A stretch of DNA of 64,000 nt from Microbulbifer pacificus (GTDB lineage Bacteria > Pseudomonadota > Gammaproteobacteria > Pseudomonadales > Cellvibrionaceae). Of this stretch, positions 28,230 through 37,086 are shown one piece after another. Location: positions 441,501 to 505,500 of the forward strand of contig NZ_PREV01000026.1 of NCBI RefSeq assembly GCF_002959965.1. Reading direction: 5' to 3'. Position 1 is the first letter of the stretch, and every line of letters begins with the position of its first letter. The notes beneath the pieces were generated by a model. The model ran no database searches, had not been told where the DNA came from, and saw only the letters and a program-made list of their open reading frames with translations. The position numbers and the translations under genes are program-made.

Positions 28230-30431
28230 TCAGTGATGAATATCTTTCCAGTACTCGCGATTCAACAGCCAGGCAAAAATGAAGAACACAAGGATAAACG
28301 CCAGCACATAGAAGCCGATACGTTTACGGGACTCCGCCATGGGCTCAGCCACGTACTCCATAAAATTGACCAGGTCATACACCGCCTGATCATATTCTTC
28401 ACCGCTCATGGACCCCTTGACCTTGGCAACCTGCAGGCTGCCGCAGTTGGCGTCCATGATGGGATTGCCCATCTCGTCGCGCACTACCTTGCCGTGGTCG
28501 CGTTTGGGGCCCGGCGCGCACTCCGGAAGACCCTGCAGCTCCATCAGCACATGGGGCATCCCCACATTCGGGAACACTTTGTTGTTCACACCAGTGGGAC
28601 GGCTCTCATCCTTGTAGAAGCTACGCAGATAAGTGTAAAGCCATTCCGGAGAGCGTGCGCGGGCCACCAGAGTGAGATCCGGCGGCGTGGCACCAAACCA
28701 AACCTTGGAGTCTTCAGGTTGCATGGCAATTTGCATCAGGTCGCCGATCTTGTCGTCGCCCAGCACCAGATTCTGCAGCATCAGCTCGTTGGGGATATCC
28801 AGGTCCGTGGCAACACGCTCCCAGCGGGAAAAGTTGGCGCTGTGGCACCCCATGCAGTAGTTAACGAAGTACTTGGATCCGCGCTGCAATGAGGCTTTAT
28901 CGTTCAGGTCGATATTGATGTGGTCCAGCTCAACGGAACTCTCTGCCCCCACCGCCTTGATGGGCACGAAGGCCAGCAATACCACCGCGATAATACCGCC
29001 GAACAGAAGGATGAACGATTTGCTGCCAGACGGGCTGGTAACACGATCCGGCACCGGGTGTACCACATCGCGCTCGGTCAGCCACGGCAGCGCCGCGAAA
29101 AAGCCGGCAAACAACAGGGACACGACACCAACGAACAGGCTCGCTTTCCAATTCACAACCGCCATCCACAGAAACAGGAAGGCGAATACACCACTGACAA
29201 TCCAGGAAACCAGAGTTTTACGACTGGTCGGATTGGTCCAGATTGGCATGGTGACAAAGAAGGCAAAGTAGAACAGGGTCGCTACCTGAGCCAGGAAGTT
29301 ACGCCCCGGGGTCGGCGACTTAACACCCAAGTATCCAAGAATGATGAACACCGCGGCAAACACGAGCAGCAGGACCTTGGGCAGCACTCCCTTGTAGCGA
29401 ATGGACTTGACCGGGCTTTTGTCGAGCCAGGGCAGTACAAACAGGATTGCAATGGCCGCACCCATCGCCACCAGGCCGAGGAATTTTGCGGTCAACGGAC
29501 CGATATCCATGGTCACTGCACGCAGCACCGCATAGAACGGCGTGAAGTACCACACCGGAGCAATGTGCTCGGGGGTCTTCAGCGGGTTAGCCTCTTCAAA
29601 GTTGGCGTGCTCGAGGAAGAAACCGCCCATTTCCGGGAAGAAGAATACCACTACACAGAAAGCGAACAGGAAAACCGCCACACCGACGAGGTCGTGCACG
29701 GTGTAATAAGGATGGAAGGCAACCCCATCCAGCGGGACACCGTTTGCGTCCTTGTTCTTCTTGATCTCGATACCATCGGGGTTATTGGAGCCCACTTCGT
29801 GCAGCGCCAGAATGTGCAGCACTACCAGCAACACCAGCACCAGCGGCAGGGCAATCACGTGCAGGGAGAAGAAACGGGTCAGGGTAATACCGGAAATCAG
29901 GTAGTCGCCGCGAATCCACTGCACCAGATCTTCACCGATACCGGGGATGGCACCGAACAGGGATACAATGACCTGCGCCCCCCAGTAGGACATCTGTCCC
30001 CAAGGCAGCACGTAACCCATAAAGGCTTCCGCCATCAGTACCAGGTAGATACACATACCGAAAATCCACACCAGTTCGCGTGGCGGCTTGTAGGAACCGT
30101 ACATCAGGCCACGGAACATGTGCAGATAAACCACCACGAAAAACGCGGAAGCGCCGGTGGAGTGCAGATAACGGATAATCCACCCCATATCCACATCGCG
30201 CATGATGTATTCAACGGACGCGAAGGCACCTTCGGCAGATGGGTTATAGCTCATCACCAGCCAGATACCGGTCAGCAGCTGGTTCACCAGAACCAGCATG
30301 GAGAGCACGCCGAAGAAATACCAGAGGTTGAAGTTTTTGGGCGCGTAGTACTTGCCCATGTGGGTATCCCACGCGCGATAGATCGGCAGACGCTGATCAA
30401 CCCAATCTCCCAAAGCGGTTAACCAGTTCAT
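28230..30431 (-). CDS. petB-petC: Fused cytochrome b / cytochrome c1 of the bc1 complex
   Basis: A single 733-codon frame encodes both redox subunits of ubiquinol:cytochrome c reductase. Residues 1-400 are cytochrome b: eight membrane segments, paired haem histidines in LHSTGASAFFVVVYLH and LHVIALPLVLVLLVVLH, and the Qo motif (PEW-like) region. Additional membrane segments follow. Near residues 470-496 an internal signal-like segment ends AVGA before ESSVELD. Cytochrome c1 then starts, with haem-c site CMGCH (near 525) and a C-terminal anchor (FYVLAFILVFFIFAWLL). The ATG overlaps the Rieske stop (ATGA). Such fusions are known as fbcH in Bradyrhizobium, where the precursor is cleaved at the internal site. 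Confidence 0.93.
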   Translation of the reverse strand: MNWLTALGDWVDQRLPIYRAWDTHMGKYYAPKNFNLWYFFGVLSMLVLVNQLLTGIWLVMSYNPSAEGAFASVEYIMRDVDMGWIIRYLHSTGASAFFVVVYLHMFRGLMYGSYKPPRELVWIFGMCIYLVLMAEAFMGYVLPWGQMSYWGAQVIVSLFGAIPGIGEDLVQWIRGDYLISGITLTRFFSLHVIALPLVLVLLVVLHILALHEVGSNNPDGIEIKKNKDANGVPLDGVAFHPYYTVHDLVGVAVFLFAFCVVVFFFPEMGGFFLEHANFEEANPLKTPEHIAPVWYFTPFYAVLRAVTMDIGPLTAKFLGLVAMGAAIAILFVLPWLDKSPVKSIRYKGVLPKVLLLVFAAVFIILGYLGVKSPTPGRNFLAQVATLFYFAFFVTMPIWTNPTSRKTLVSWIVSGVFAFLFLWMAVVNWKASLFVGVVSLLFAGFFAALPWLTERDVVHPVPDRVTSPSGSKSFILLFGGIIAVVLLAFVPIKAVGAESSVELDHINIDLNDKASLQRGSKYFVNYCMGCHSANFSRWERVATDLDIPNELMLQNLVLGDDKIGDLMQIAMQPEDSKVWFGATPPDLTLVARARSPEWLYTYLRSFYKDESRPTGVNNKVFPNVGMPHVLMELQGLPECAPGPKRDHGKVVRDEMGNPIMDANCGSLQVAKVKGSMSGEEYDQAVYDLVNFMEYVAEPMAESRKRIGFYVLAFILVFFIFAWLLNREYWKDIHH

Positions 30432-31027
30432 GCGGCGCCCTCCTGATCCACACCAATTACGATGACATCGTCACTTTCATAGGAATACGGCGGCACCTCC
30501 AGATTGGTAGGAGCCGGTACACCTTTGTATACGCGACCAGCCAGATCGTATTTGGAGCCGTGGCAGGGGCAAAAGAAACCACCCATCCATTCACTGCCGC
30601 CAAGATCGGCAGCGCCCACTTCCGGGCGATACATGGGCGCGCAACCGAGGTGCGTGCACAGACCGACAAGAACCAGCGTTTGAGGCTTGATGGCACGGTT
30701 TTCAGGGTTTACATAGGCGGGCTGATTGGACTCCGCAGACTTCGGATCGCGCAGCAGCGGGTCGACCTTGACCAGGTTATCCAGTGATTCCTGGGTGCGG
30801 CGCACCACGTACACCGGCTTGCCGCGCCACTCGACGGTGACCATTTGGCCGGGCTCCAGCTTGCTGATGTTGTATTTGACTGGCGCGCCTGCGGCCTTGG
30901 CCTTGGCACTCGGATTCCAGGAAGCGACAAAAGGTACTGCGACCCCGACCGCACCTGCACCACCCACGACAGAGGTAGCAGCGGTCAGAAATCGACGACG
31001 CCCCACATTTACACCGTCATCACTCAT
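30428..31027 (-). CDS. petA: Rieske iron-sulfur subunit of the bc1 complex
   Basis: Membrane-anchored [2Fe-2S] subunit that passes electrons from ubiquinol to cytochrome c1. It is 199 aa. The twin-arginine signal/anchor GRRRFLTAATSVVGG is near residue 10. The cluster ligands are in CTHLGC and CPCHGSKYD. GTG/ATG overlap with the following fused gene indicates co-translation. ATG at 31027 with GGGAG upstream. Confidence 0.97.
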   Translation of the reverse strand: MSDDGVNVGRRRFLTAATSVVGGAGAVGVAVPFVASWNPSAKAKAAGAPVKYNISKLEPGQMVTVEWRGKPVYVVRRTQESLDNLVKVDPLLRDPKSAESNQPAYVNPENRAIKPQTLVLVGLCTHLGCAPMYRPEVGAADLGGSEWMGGFFCPCHGSKYDLAGRVYKGVPAPTNLEVPPYSYESDDVIVIGVDQEGAA

Positions 31028-31493
31028 GACGTAGTTCTCCCATCACAGCGCCCCGCACAACCTACATGAACGTAAGCCCAGAGCTGACTGGCCCAAACCC
31101 AAAAAATCCGGAAAACTTCTGCAGTAAATCTACATGGCCAGCGGCGCTTCAGGTTCATCCGCATTGGCAGCGAGTGCGTGTATGCGGCCCAATGGTTCGG
31201 GAAGAAAAGATCCGCGACCAGATAGAACTGAGCACCCGCGCAATGGCGAATAGCTCGCCACAGCAACATCAGAGACTTAAGACAGAAACTCCCCACAACT
31301 GACCCACCTGCTTGGCTGTAGAACAAAGTAGCCAAACCCCAAGTGCAGGCGGATAGAAATTCGCGCAATGTTAAAGAAAATGCCAAACCGATACAAGGCG
31401 AAACCCGGGGCGAACGCCTGCGACCTTGCCGCGAACTGGCGGAATTTTAAACAGAAAATGCTTTGACCCATGGCCCGCGAAGAAGGCCCACAC
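31028..31493. other. Intergenic region upstream of petA
   Basis: About 470 bp between the petA start and the rpsI terminator with no credible gene. It should contain the petA promoter on the minus strand, but I cannot single out a good -35/-10 pair. Short open frames here are not gene-like. Confidence 0.5.
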
Positions 31494-31519
31494 AAAAAAA
31501 AGCCCGGCAGTAGCCGGGC
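31494..31519 (-). terminator. Terminator of rplM-rpsI
   Basis: On the minus strand, stem GCCCGGC / GCCGGGC (31519-31513 with 31508-31502) around TACT, followed by eight T. Confidence 0.95.
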
Positions 31520-31541
31520 AATAAAATACAGAAAATTCTGC

Positions 31542-31934
31542 TTAACGCTTGGAGAACTGCGGCTTCTTGCGCGCTTTGCGCAGACCAACTTTCTTCCGCT
31601 CAACGGCACGCGCATCGCGAGTCACGAAGCCGGCTGCACGCAGCGGCTGACGCAGGGACTCGTCGTACTGCATCAGAGCGCGGGTCAGGCCGTGACGAAT
31701 AGCGCCCGCCTGACCGAAGGAACCGCCACCTGCAACAGTGACATTGATATCGAACTTTTCGACCATATCGACCAGTTCCAGCGGCTGACGCACGATCATG
31801 CGAGCCACTTCACGACCGAAGTATTGGTCCAGAGTGCGGCCGTTGATGCTGATATTACCTTCGCCCTGCTGAATGAATACACGAGCAGTAGAGGTCTTGC
31901 GGCGGCCGGTACCGTAGTATTGAGTAGTTGCCAT
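31542..31934 (-). CDS. rpsI: Ribosomal protein uS9
   Basis: 30S head protein whose C-terminal tail reaches the P-site tRNA. It is 130 aa, the normal length: [16 protein letters not shown] near the start and the basic tail ending RKKPQFSKR. It lies 15 bp downstream of rplM, the universal L13-S9 operon. Confidence 0.99.
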   Translation of the reverse strand: MATTQYYGTGRRKTSTARVFIQQGEGNISINGRTLDQYFGREVARMIVRQPLELVDMVEKFDINVTVAGGGSFGQAGAIRHGLTRALMQYDESLRQPLRAAGFVTRDARAVERKKVGLRKARKKPQFSKR

Positions 31935-31949
31935 GAGAATGCTTTCCGT

Positions 31950-32378
31950 TTAGATCGACAGTTCAATCGGCTGCTGGGCCGCATGAGGATGTTCGCTACC
32001 CTTGTACACCTTCAGTTTCTTGAACATGGCGCGACCCAGGGGGCCTTTCGGGAGCATGCCTTTGACTGCACTTTGAATCGTGCGCTCAGGCGCCTTGTCG
32101 ATCAGCTTCTCAAAGCTGATGGATTTCAGACCACCCGGGTAACCGGAATGGTGATGGTAGATCTTGTCTTTGGCCTTGTTGCCGGTCACGCGAACCTTTT
32201 CGGCATTGATGACTACGATGTAATCGCCGGTGTCCACGTGGGGCGTGTATTCAGGCTTGTGCTTGCCGCGCAGGCGGTGAGCGATCTCGGCGGAAATACG
32301 GCCGAGAGTCTTGTCCGCAGCGTCAACAATGTACCAGTCGCGAGTTACCGCTTCCGGCTTGGCACTGTAAGTCTTCAT
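31950..32378 (-). CDS. rplM: Ribosomal protein uL13
   Basis: Early-assembling 50S protein. From the ATG at 32378 it is 142 aa, identical in length to E. coli L13; the frame opens four codons earlier with a non-family start. It contains [29 protein letters not shown] and the MLPKGPLGR motif. It heads the operon with rpsI. Confidence 0.99.
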   Translation of the reverse strand: MKTYSAKPEAVTRDWYIVDAADKTLGRISAEIAHRLRGKHKPEYTPHVDTGDYIVVINAEKVRVTGNKAKDKIYHHHSGYPGGLKSISFEKLIDKAPERTIQSAVKGMLPKGPLGRAMFKKLKVYKGSEHPHAAQQPIELSI

Positions 32379-32437
32379 GTTATAAAACACCTGTATATGG
32401 CCTCCGAAATGGGGGCCGTCCCACGAAAAGAGCGCGA

Positions 32438-32466
32438 ATACTACATAAGCGCCCGGGGCTTTTCAA
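32438..32466 (-). promoter_or_regulatory. Sigma70 promoter of rplM-rpsI
   Basis: On the minus strand TTGAAA (32466-32461) and TAGTAT (32443-32438) are spaced by 17 bp. The roughly 50-nt leader contains a stem GGCCCCC / GGAGGCC with one mismatch, around 32401-32420, which could take part in ribosomal-protein autoregulation. Confidence 0.65.
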
Positions 32467-32513
32467 GCACAAAATTGAGCAACTTGTGACCAGTCCAAAC
32501 CGCCGCCGACGCC

Positions 32514-33656
32514 CTACTCCGGGCGGTGAGGGCGCGCCAGATACTCCCGAGACTGCATCTCCTGCAACCGACTGACGGTGCGCTCGAACTCAAAGCGCAG
32601 GTGGCGACCGCGGTACAGAGACTCCACTGGCTGTTCCGCGGAGATCACCAGCTTGACGCAACGGTCATAAAATTCGTCGATCAGATTAATGAAACGACGC
32701 GCCTGACTCTCCATACGCTCATCGAAACGCGGTACGTCCGCCAGCACAATGGTGTGAAACTCTCTCGCCAACTCGATGTAATCATTCTGTGACCGCGGTC
32801 CGTCGCAGAGCTCACTGAATCCAAACCAGGCCACATCGTCCGCGACCCGCGTCGCGACTATGGGGCGCCCCTCGATATCCAGTTTCACCTTTTCTCGCAC
32901 CTCGCACCCCTCAACGATGAGACTGCGAAATGAGCGCTCAAGACTGGCATCGGCTCCGATTCCTAGCGGGCAGTGGTACAACTCCGCCATCTCCAGAGCA
33001 CGCAAACGGTAGTCGACGCCGTTGTCGACATTGACCACCTTGGTGTGCTCCAACAACAGGTCTATGGCTGGCAGAAAGCGCGCCCGCTGCAGACCATCTT
33101 TATACAACCCCTGCGGCACGATGTTCGACGTGGCCACCAGAGTAACCCCGCGTTCGAACAGCGCCTGCAGCAGATTGGCCAGGATCATGGCGTCGGTGAT
33201 ATCCGAGACAAAAAATTCGTCAAAACACAGCACCCGAGCACGGCTCGCAATGCGATCAGCCACCTTTTCCAACGGATTTTTCTCACCCGCCAGGGTTTTC
33301 AGCTGTCGGTGTACATCGCGCATAAAACGATGGAAATGCGTGCGCTGTTTCTGTTCGAAAGGCAGAGCCTCAAAAAAGGCGTCCATCAGATAAGTTTTGC
33401 CGCGTCCGACGCCACCCCAAAAGTACACCCCCGTTTCGGGACGACGCTCACGCGCCCGAAATAATCGGCGCAGACGGCCAAACACCCCCTGCTCCCGCCC
33501 CCCGGCGGCCATCAACCGCTCATAGAGATCCTGCAGTTCGGCAACAGCCGCCTTCTGCGCGGGGTCTGCCACAAAATCCGGACGCTGCAGATCCCGCTGG
33601 TAGCGGGCCATGGGTGTAAGCCGTTCGGAGGTGGGCGGACGTTGTACCGTGACCAT
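32514..33656 (-). CDS. zapE: Cell division ATPase ZapE (AFG1-like)
   Basis: P-loop ATPase that associates with the Z-ring at constriction. From the ATG at 33656 it is 380 aa; the frame extends further upstream but that part (to 34010) runs through the divergent zapG gene and looks random. Walker A is GGVGRGKTYLMD and Walker B is VLCFDEFFVSDITDAM, followed by the family's TSNIVPQGLYKDGLQR segment. Divergent from zapG, its usual neighbour in gammaproteobacteria. Confidence 0.94.
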   Translation of the reverse strand: MVTVQRPPTSERLTPMARYQRDLQRPDFVADPAQKAAVAELQDLYERLMAAGGREQGVFGRLRRLFRARERRPETGVYFWGGVGRGKTYLMDAFFEALPFEQKQRTHFHRFMRDVHRQLKTLAGEKNPLEKVADRIASRARVLCFDEFFVSDITDAMILANLLQALFERGVTLVATSNIVPQGLYKDGLQRARFLPAIDLLLEHTKVVNVDNGVDYRLRALEMAELYHCPLGIGADASLERSFRSLIVEGCEVREKVKLDIEGRPIVATRVADDVAWFGFSELCDGPRSQNDYIELAREFHTIVLADVPRFDERMESQARRFINLIDEFYDRCVKLVISAEQPVESLYRGRHLRFEFERTVSRLQEMQSREYLARPHRPE

Positions 33657-33848
33657 TAACTCGAAACCATTCAGAAAAATAATCGGGGGACACAACCAGA
33701 CGGGGTGCGCATAATCCGCCCCACACAAGGGTTTCGGAAACGCCTGCGGCGAAGACACCTCCCCGCGACCGTCCGAATCGGCGCGCACTTTACCAAATCC
33801 GCAGTGACTTGGCACAAACCGTATCGCGGCGCGCTGGTGGGAATTGCG

Positions 33849-33854
33849 TATAAT
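33849..33854 (+). promoter_or_regulatory. Putative -10 element for zapG
   Basis: A perfect TATAAT (GCGTATAATAGGGG) 53 bp upstream of the zapG start codon. No good -35 hexamer is visible at 16-18 bp, so this is tentative. Confidence 0.4.
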
Positions 33855-33906
33855 AGGGGCACCGTCACGGATGGCCGGTGCCACATTCAATTTGAGGAGA
33901 AAGTAC

Positions 33907-34359
33907 GTGCACGCAACTTCGGTTTTAATTCTGGTCGGCATACTCGGCCTGGTCCTGGGCGCCCTGCTGGCCTTTCTGGCTACTCGCGGCCGCCAGAACG
34001 TCGATCGCACTCAGGAACTGGAACTGCGCCTGAAAGAGGCCAATACCAGACTGGAAGACTTCCAGCAGCAGGTGAATGAACACTTTGACCAGACGGCCCA
34101 ACTGGTCAACAACCTGACCCAAAGCTACAAAGAAGTGCATGAACACCTCGCCACCAGCGCCATGCGGCTTTCCAATCAGGACATCGGGCGCCAGATGCTG
34201 GAGGCCGGCAGCGGCAACCTGAGTGACAACGACGAGAACCTCAACGTGCTCCCCCCCCGCGACTGGGCCCCAACGAAAGGCGCACTGTCCGAGGATTACG
34301 GGATTGAAAAAGAGGCGCAGGCCCCCTCGCCCGCCCCGATGAACTCTTCCAGCCGCTGA
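33907..34359 (+). CDS. zapG: ZapG / YhcB (DUF1043) envelope-division protein
   Basis: Inner-membrane protein with one N-terminal membrane helix (SVLILVGILGLVLGALLAFL) followed by a cytoplasmic coiled coil. In E. coli it links cell division, cell shape and envelope synthesis. It is 150 aa from the GTG at 33907, which has GAGGAG about 8 nt upstream. HFDQTAQLVNNLTQSYKEVHEHL is the characteristic DUF1043 core (key parts HFDQTAQLVN and YKEVHEHL). The tail is proline/serine-rich. zapE-zapG adjacency is conserved. Confidence 0.92.
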   Translation: MHATSVLILVGILGLVLGALLAFLATRGRQNVDRTQELELRLKEANTRLEDFQQQVNEHFDQTAQLVNNLTQSYKEVHEHLATSAMRLSNQDIGRQMLEAGSGNLSDNDENLNVLPPRDWAPTKGALSEDYGIEKEAQAPSPAPMNSSSR

Positions 34360-34399
34360 TCTCGCCACTGCCGCTCAGGCCCTGGCGCTTACGCTCCAG

Positions 34400-34441
34400 A
34401 TTCGAGACACAAAATTCGAGACACAAAATTCGAGACACAAA
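34400..34441 (+). repeat. Three tandem copies of a 14-bp unit
   Basis: ATTCGAGACACAAA occurs three times head to tail at 34400-34413, 34414-34427 and 34428-34441 with no mismatches. The last copy forms the 5' arm of the adjacent terminator. Confidence 0.95.
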
Positions 34442-34471
34442 AAAGGCGGGACTTCCCGCCTTTTTTGTGTC
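34434..34471. terminator. Bidirectional terminator between zapG and sat
   Basis: Perfect 18-bp stem (34434-34451 with 34454-34471) built on AAAAAAGGCGGG / CCCGCCTTTTTT with a 2-nt formal loop (in practice a 4-nt loop). Flanking A and T runs allow termination of both convergent genes. Confidence 0.95.
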
Positions 34472-34495
34472 CGCCGAAATATACCAGCTTTGTGA

Positions 34496-35686
34496 TTACA
34501 GACTCTGGTAGTAGTCCATCAGAATCTGGGCCACTTCCGGACGAGAGAACTCCGGGGGCGGTGCAATGCCGTTGCCCAGCAACTCACGCACCTTGGTGCC
34601 GGACAACAGGATGAAATCATCCTTGGTGTGATCAGGCACATCGCGCATCATCACCACGCGGTTCAGTTTCTTGGAGTAGGCGGTGTGATCCGCGCGGAAG
34701 ATTTCGATCTCCAGGGCGCCCTCCGGTACCTTTTCGTCGAAGATCGTCTGCGCGTCGAAAGCACCATAGTAGTCACCCACACCCGCGTGATCGCGCCCTA
34801 CGATCAGATGGCTACAGCCACAGTTCTGGCGGAACACAGCGTGCAGAACAGCCTCACGCGGACCGGCGTACAGCATGTCAAAACCATAGCCGGTCACCAT
34901 CACGGTATTTTTCGGGAAGTATTCTTCCACCATCTTACGGATGGCTGCGTCGCGCACATGGGCGGGAATGTCGCCGGCCTTAAGCTTGCCCAGCAGCATG
35001 TGGATCAGCACACCGTCGGCACCAACGGCGTCCAGCGCCATCTTGCACAGCTCTTCGTGAGCCCGGTGCATGGGGTTGCGGGTCTGGAAGGCAACAACCT
35101 TGCTCCAGCCGTGCTCCACGAATTCATTGCGGATTTCCACCGCGGTGCGGAAGGTATCGGGGAAGTCAGACTGGAAGTAGCTGAAGTTCAGCACCTCGAT
35201 AGGGCCGGAGATCAGCTGGCGGCCCGCAGCCTTGAATGTCGCCACTCCCGGGTGGGCGTCATCCAGGGTGCCGAATACGTGCTCGGCGATGGTGTTTACC
35301 TGCTCATCGCTCACGGTTTCGATCGCGTCCACGTCCATTACCGCGATGACCGGGTTACCCTCGACATTGGGGTCGCGCAGGGCTATGCGCTTGGCACCAG
35401 CAACGGCAGAAGCGTCCTCCACCATATTCACCACAGGCACCGGCCAGAACAAACCATCCGCGGTACGCAGGGTTTCCGCCACGCTCAGGGTGTCCGCGAG
35501 GTTCATATACCCATGCAGCGGGTTGAAGTAACCCGCCCCCAGCATCACCGCATTTGCCGCCGCAGCGGAGCTGATGACGATGGACGGCAGGGATTCCGCT
35601 TCGTGGATCAATTGGTGATGGCGCTCACTGTCGTAAACGAAACGGGGCTGCAGCTCGACACTGCCGTGTGGACGAACCAGGGACAT
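34496..35686 (-). CDS. sat: ATP sulfurylase, homomeric Sat type
   Basis: Sulfate adenylyltransferase forming APS from sulfate and ATP. It is 396 aa from the ATG at 35686 (AGGAG 6 nt upstream). The nucleotide motifs are FQTRNPMHRAHEEL (the TxNPxHxxH motif) and VGRDHAGVGDYYGAFDAQ. No APS kinase domain is present. This is the single-subunit form rather than the CysD/CysN pair that Pseudomonas carries in this neighbourhood. It probably works with the CysH-like reductase at 16.3 kb in assimilation. Confidence 0.95.
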   Translation of the reverse strand: MSLVRPHGSVELQPRFVYDSERHHQLIHEAESLPSIVISSAAAANAVMLGAGYFNPLHGYMNLADTLSVAETLRTADGLFWPVPVVNMVEDASAVAGAKRIALRDPNVEGNPVIAVMDVDAIETVSDEQVNTIAEHVFGTLDDAHPGVATFKAAGRQLISGPIEVLNFSYFQSDFPDTFRTAVEIRNEFVEHGWSKVVAFQTRNPMHRAHEELCKMALDAVGADGVLIHMLLGKLKAGDIPAHVRDAAIRKMVEEYFPKNTVMVTGYGFDMLYAGPREAVLHAVFRQNCGCSHLIVGRDHAGVGDYYGAFDAQTIFDEKVPEGALEIEIFRADHTAYSKKLNRVVMMRDVPDHTKDDFILLSGTKVRELLGNGIAPPPEFSRPEVAQILMDYYQSL

Positions 35687-35827
35687 AGTTACTCCTGAGG
35701 TGTTTGGGATTCGGACCAGAATTTTGAGCGCCACATTATACGGATTCCGACATTGCCACCAAGCACCGTCCGCGGCCGCCCTTAGAACTCTTGAGGAGCC
35801 CCCGGCCGCAAAGGCGCATAAAGCACG

Positions 35828-35833
35828 TATAAT
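35828..35833 (+). promoter_or_regulatory. Putative -10 element for degS
   Basis: A perfect TATAAT (ACGTATAATGGCC) 24 bp before the degS start codon. No convincing -35 element is seen. Confidence 0.35.
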
Positions 35834-35856
35834 GGCCCCAAATCAAGGAGCCGCCG

Positions 35857-36999
35857 GTGTCACTACAACGTTTTTTGCAAGATTGGGCCATTCCCGCAGC
35901 GATCGGTCTCGGTGTCGCCGCGGCGCTGTTGTTGCTGTTCCCGCACCTGCGGGGGAAACCGGACCAATCTGTTGTTATCGCGGATTTTCAGGGCCCCGCC
36001 TCCTATGCCAGTGCCGTCAATCTGGCGGGGCCCGCAGTGGTCAACATTTTCACCCGCAAAACCATATCCGAGCGCAGCCACCCGCTGTACAACCACCCGC
36101 TCTACCGGCGCCTGCTGGACAACATGAACATCCCGCAGCGGGAGCGCATGCAGTCAAACTTGGGCTCTGGGGTCATTGTCGACCAAGACGGTTACATTTT
36201 AACCAATTACCACGTCATTTCCGGCGCAGAAGAGATTGCCGTGGTGCTGTCGGACGGGCGTGAGGCCCAGGCGACCCTGGTGGGATCGGACGCCGATTTT
36301 GATCTGGCGGTGCTTAAGATCAATTTGCCCAACCTGACTACCATCGAAGTGGGAGACCCGGACAAGGCGCAGGTGGGTGACGTGGTGCTGGCCATCGGCA
36401 ATCCGTTCGGGGTCGGCCAGACGGTAACCCAGGGGATCGTCAGTGCAACCGGTCGCGATCTGAGCAAAACCGGCACGGGCAGCTACCTGCAGAATTTCAT
36501 TCAGACCGATGCCGCGGTCAACCCAGGTAATTCCGGTGGTGCCCTCGTGGATGCGCGCGGAAAGCTGCTGGGGATCAACACTTCCATCCTGAACCAGAGC
36601 GGCTCCTCGGGCGGGATCAGCTTCGCCATCCCTGCCAATATTGCGCTAAAGATTATGCAGGACATTATCGAATTCGGTCGCGTCGTGCCCGGCTGGCTGG
36701 GTATCGAGGCGCAGACGCTGTCGCCACAGCTGGCGCGCTCGTTCAACCTGGCCTCCACCAATGGCGTGATCATTACTGCCATCTACAACCAGGGACCAGC
36801 TCATCAGGCAGGACTCAAACCCGGCGACGTAATCACCCACATCAACAACGACCCGATCAATGACGGTATGCACGGTGTAGCGGCCATGGCAACACTGAGG
36901 CCGGGAGAAGTGGTCAGCATCACCTATATTCGCAACGGCGAAGTCCACAACACACGTGCCACGGTATCAGAGAAGCCGCAGTCCCAAAGCAGAAGCTGA
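35857..36999 (+). CDS. degS: DegS/AlgW-type periplasmic serine protease
   Basis: Membrane-anchored HtrA protease that in relatives starts the sigmaE envelope-stress cascade by cutting RseA/MucA after sensing OMP C-termini. It is 380 aa from the GTG at 35857 (AAGGAG upstream). An N-terminal anchor (about 11-28) is followed by a trypsin-like domain with the triad in TNYHVISG (His), DADFDLAVLK (Asp) and NPGNSGGALVD (Ser). A single PDZ domain then starts near PGWLGIEAQ. One PDZ and a membrane anchor point to DegS rather than DegP. Confidence 0.93.
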   Translation: MSLQRFLQDWAIPAAIGLGVAAALLLLFPHLRGKPDQSVVIADFQGPASYASAVNLAGPAVVNIFTRKTISERSHPLYNHPLYRRLLDNMNIPQRERMQSNLGSGVIVDQDGYILTNYHVISGAEEIAVVLSDGREAQATLVGSDADFDLAVLKINLPNLTTIEVGDPDKAQVGDVVLAIGNPFGVGQTVTQGIVSATGRDLSKTGTGSYLQNFIQTDAAVNPGNSGGALVDARGKLLGINTSILNQSGSSGGISFAIPANIALKIMQDIIEFGRVVPGWLGIEAQTLSPQLARSFNLASTNGVIITAIYNQGPAHQAGLKPGDVITHINNDPINDGMHGVAAMATLRPGEVVSITYIRNGEVHNTRATVSEKPQSQSRS

Positions 37000-37040
37000 C
37001 AAGACGGACAATGAAGCGCGGAAAAGCGCGAGCCTGAGCA

Positions 37041-37067
37041 ATCGAGGCCGCACCTGCAGGCCTCGAT
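37041..37067. terminator. Hairpin between degS and hisD
   Basis: Perfect 9-bp stem ATCGAGGCC / GGCCTCGAT with a 9-nt loop in the short gap between convergent genes. There is no T tract, so its role as a terminator is tentative. Confidence 0.5.
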
Positions 37068-37086
37068 ATTCAGAGACAAGGAAACC

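Noticed and set aside
33657..34010. N-terminal extension of zapE in the open frame
   Set aside because: It overlaps the divergent zapG gene and its leader, and lacks family similarity; the start at 33656 gives normal length.
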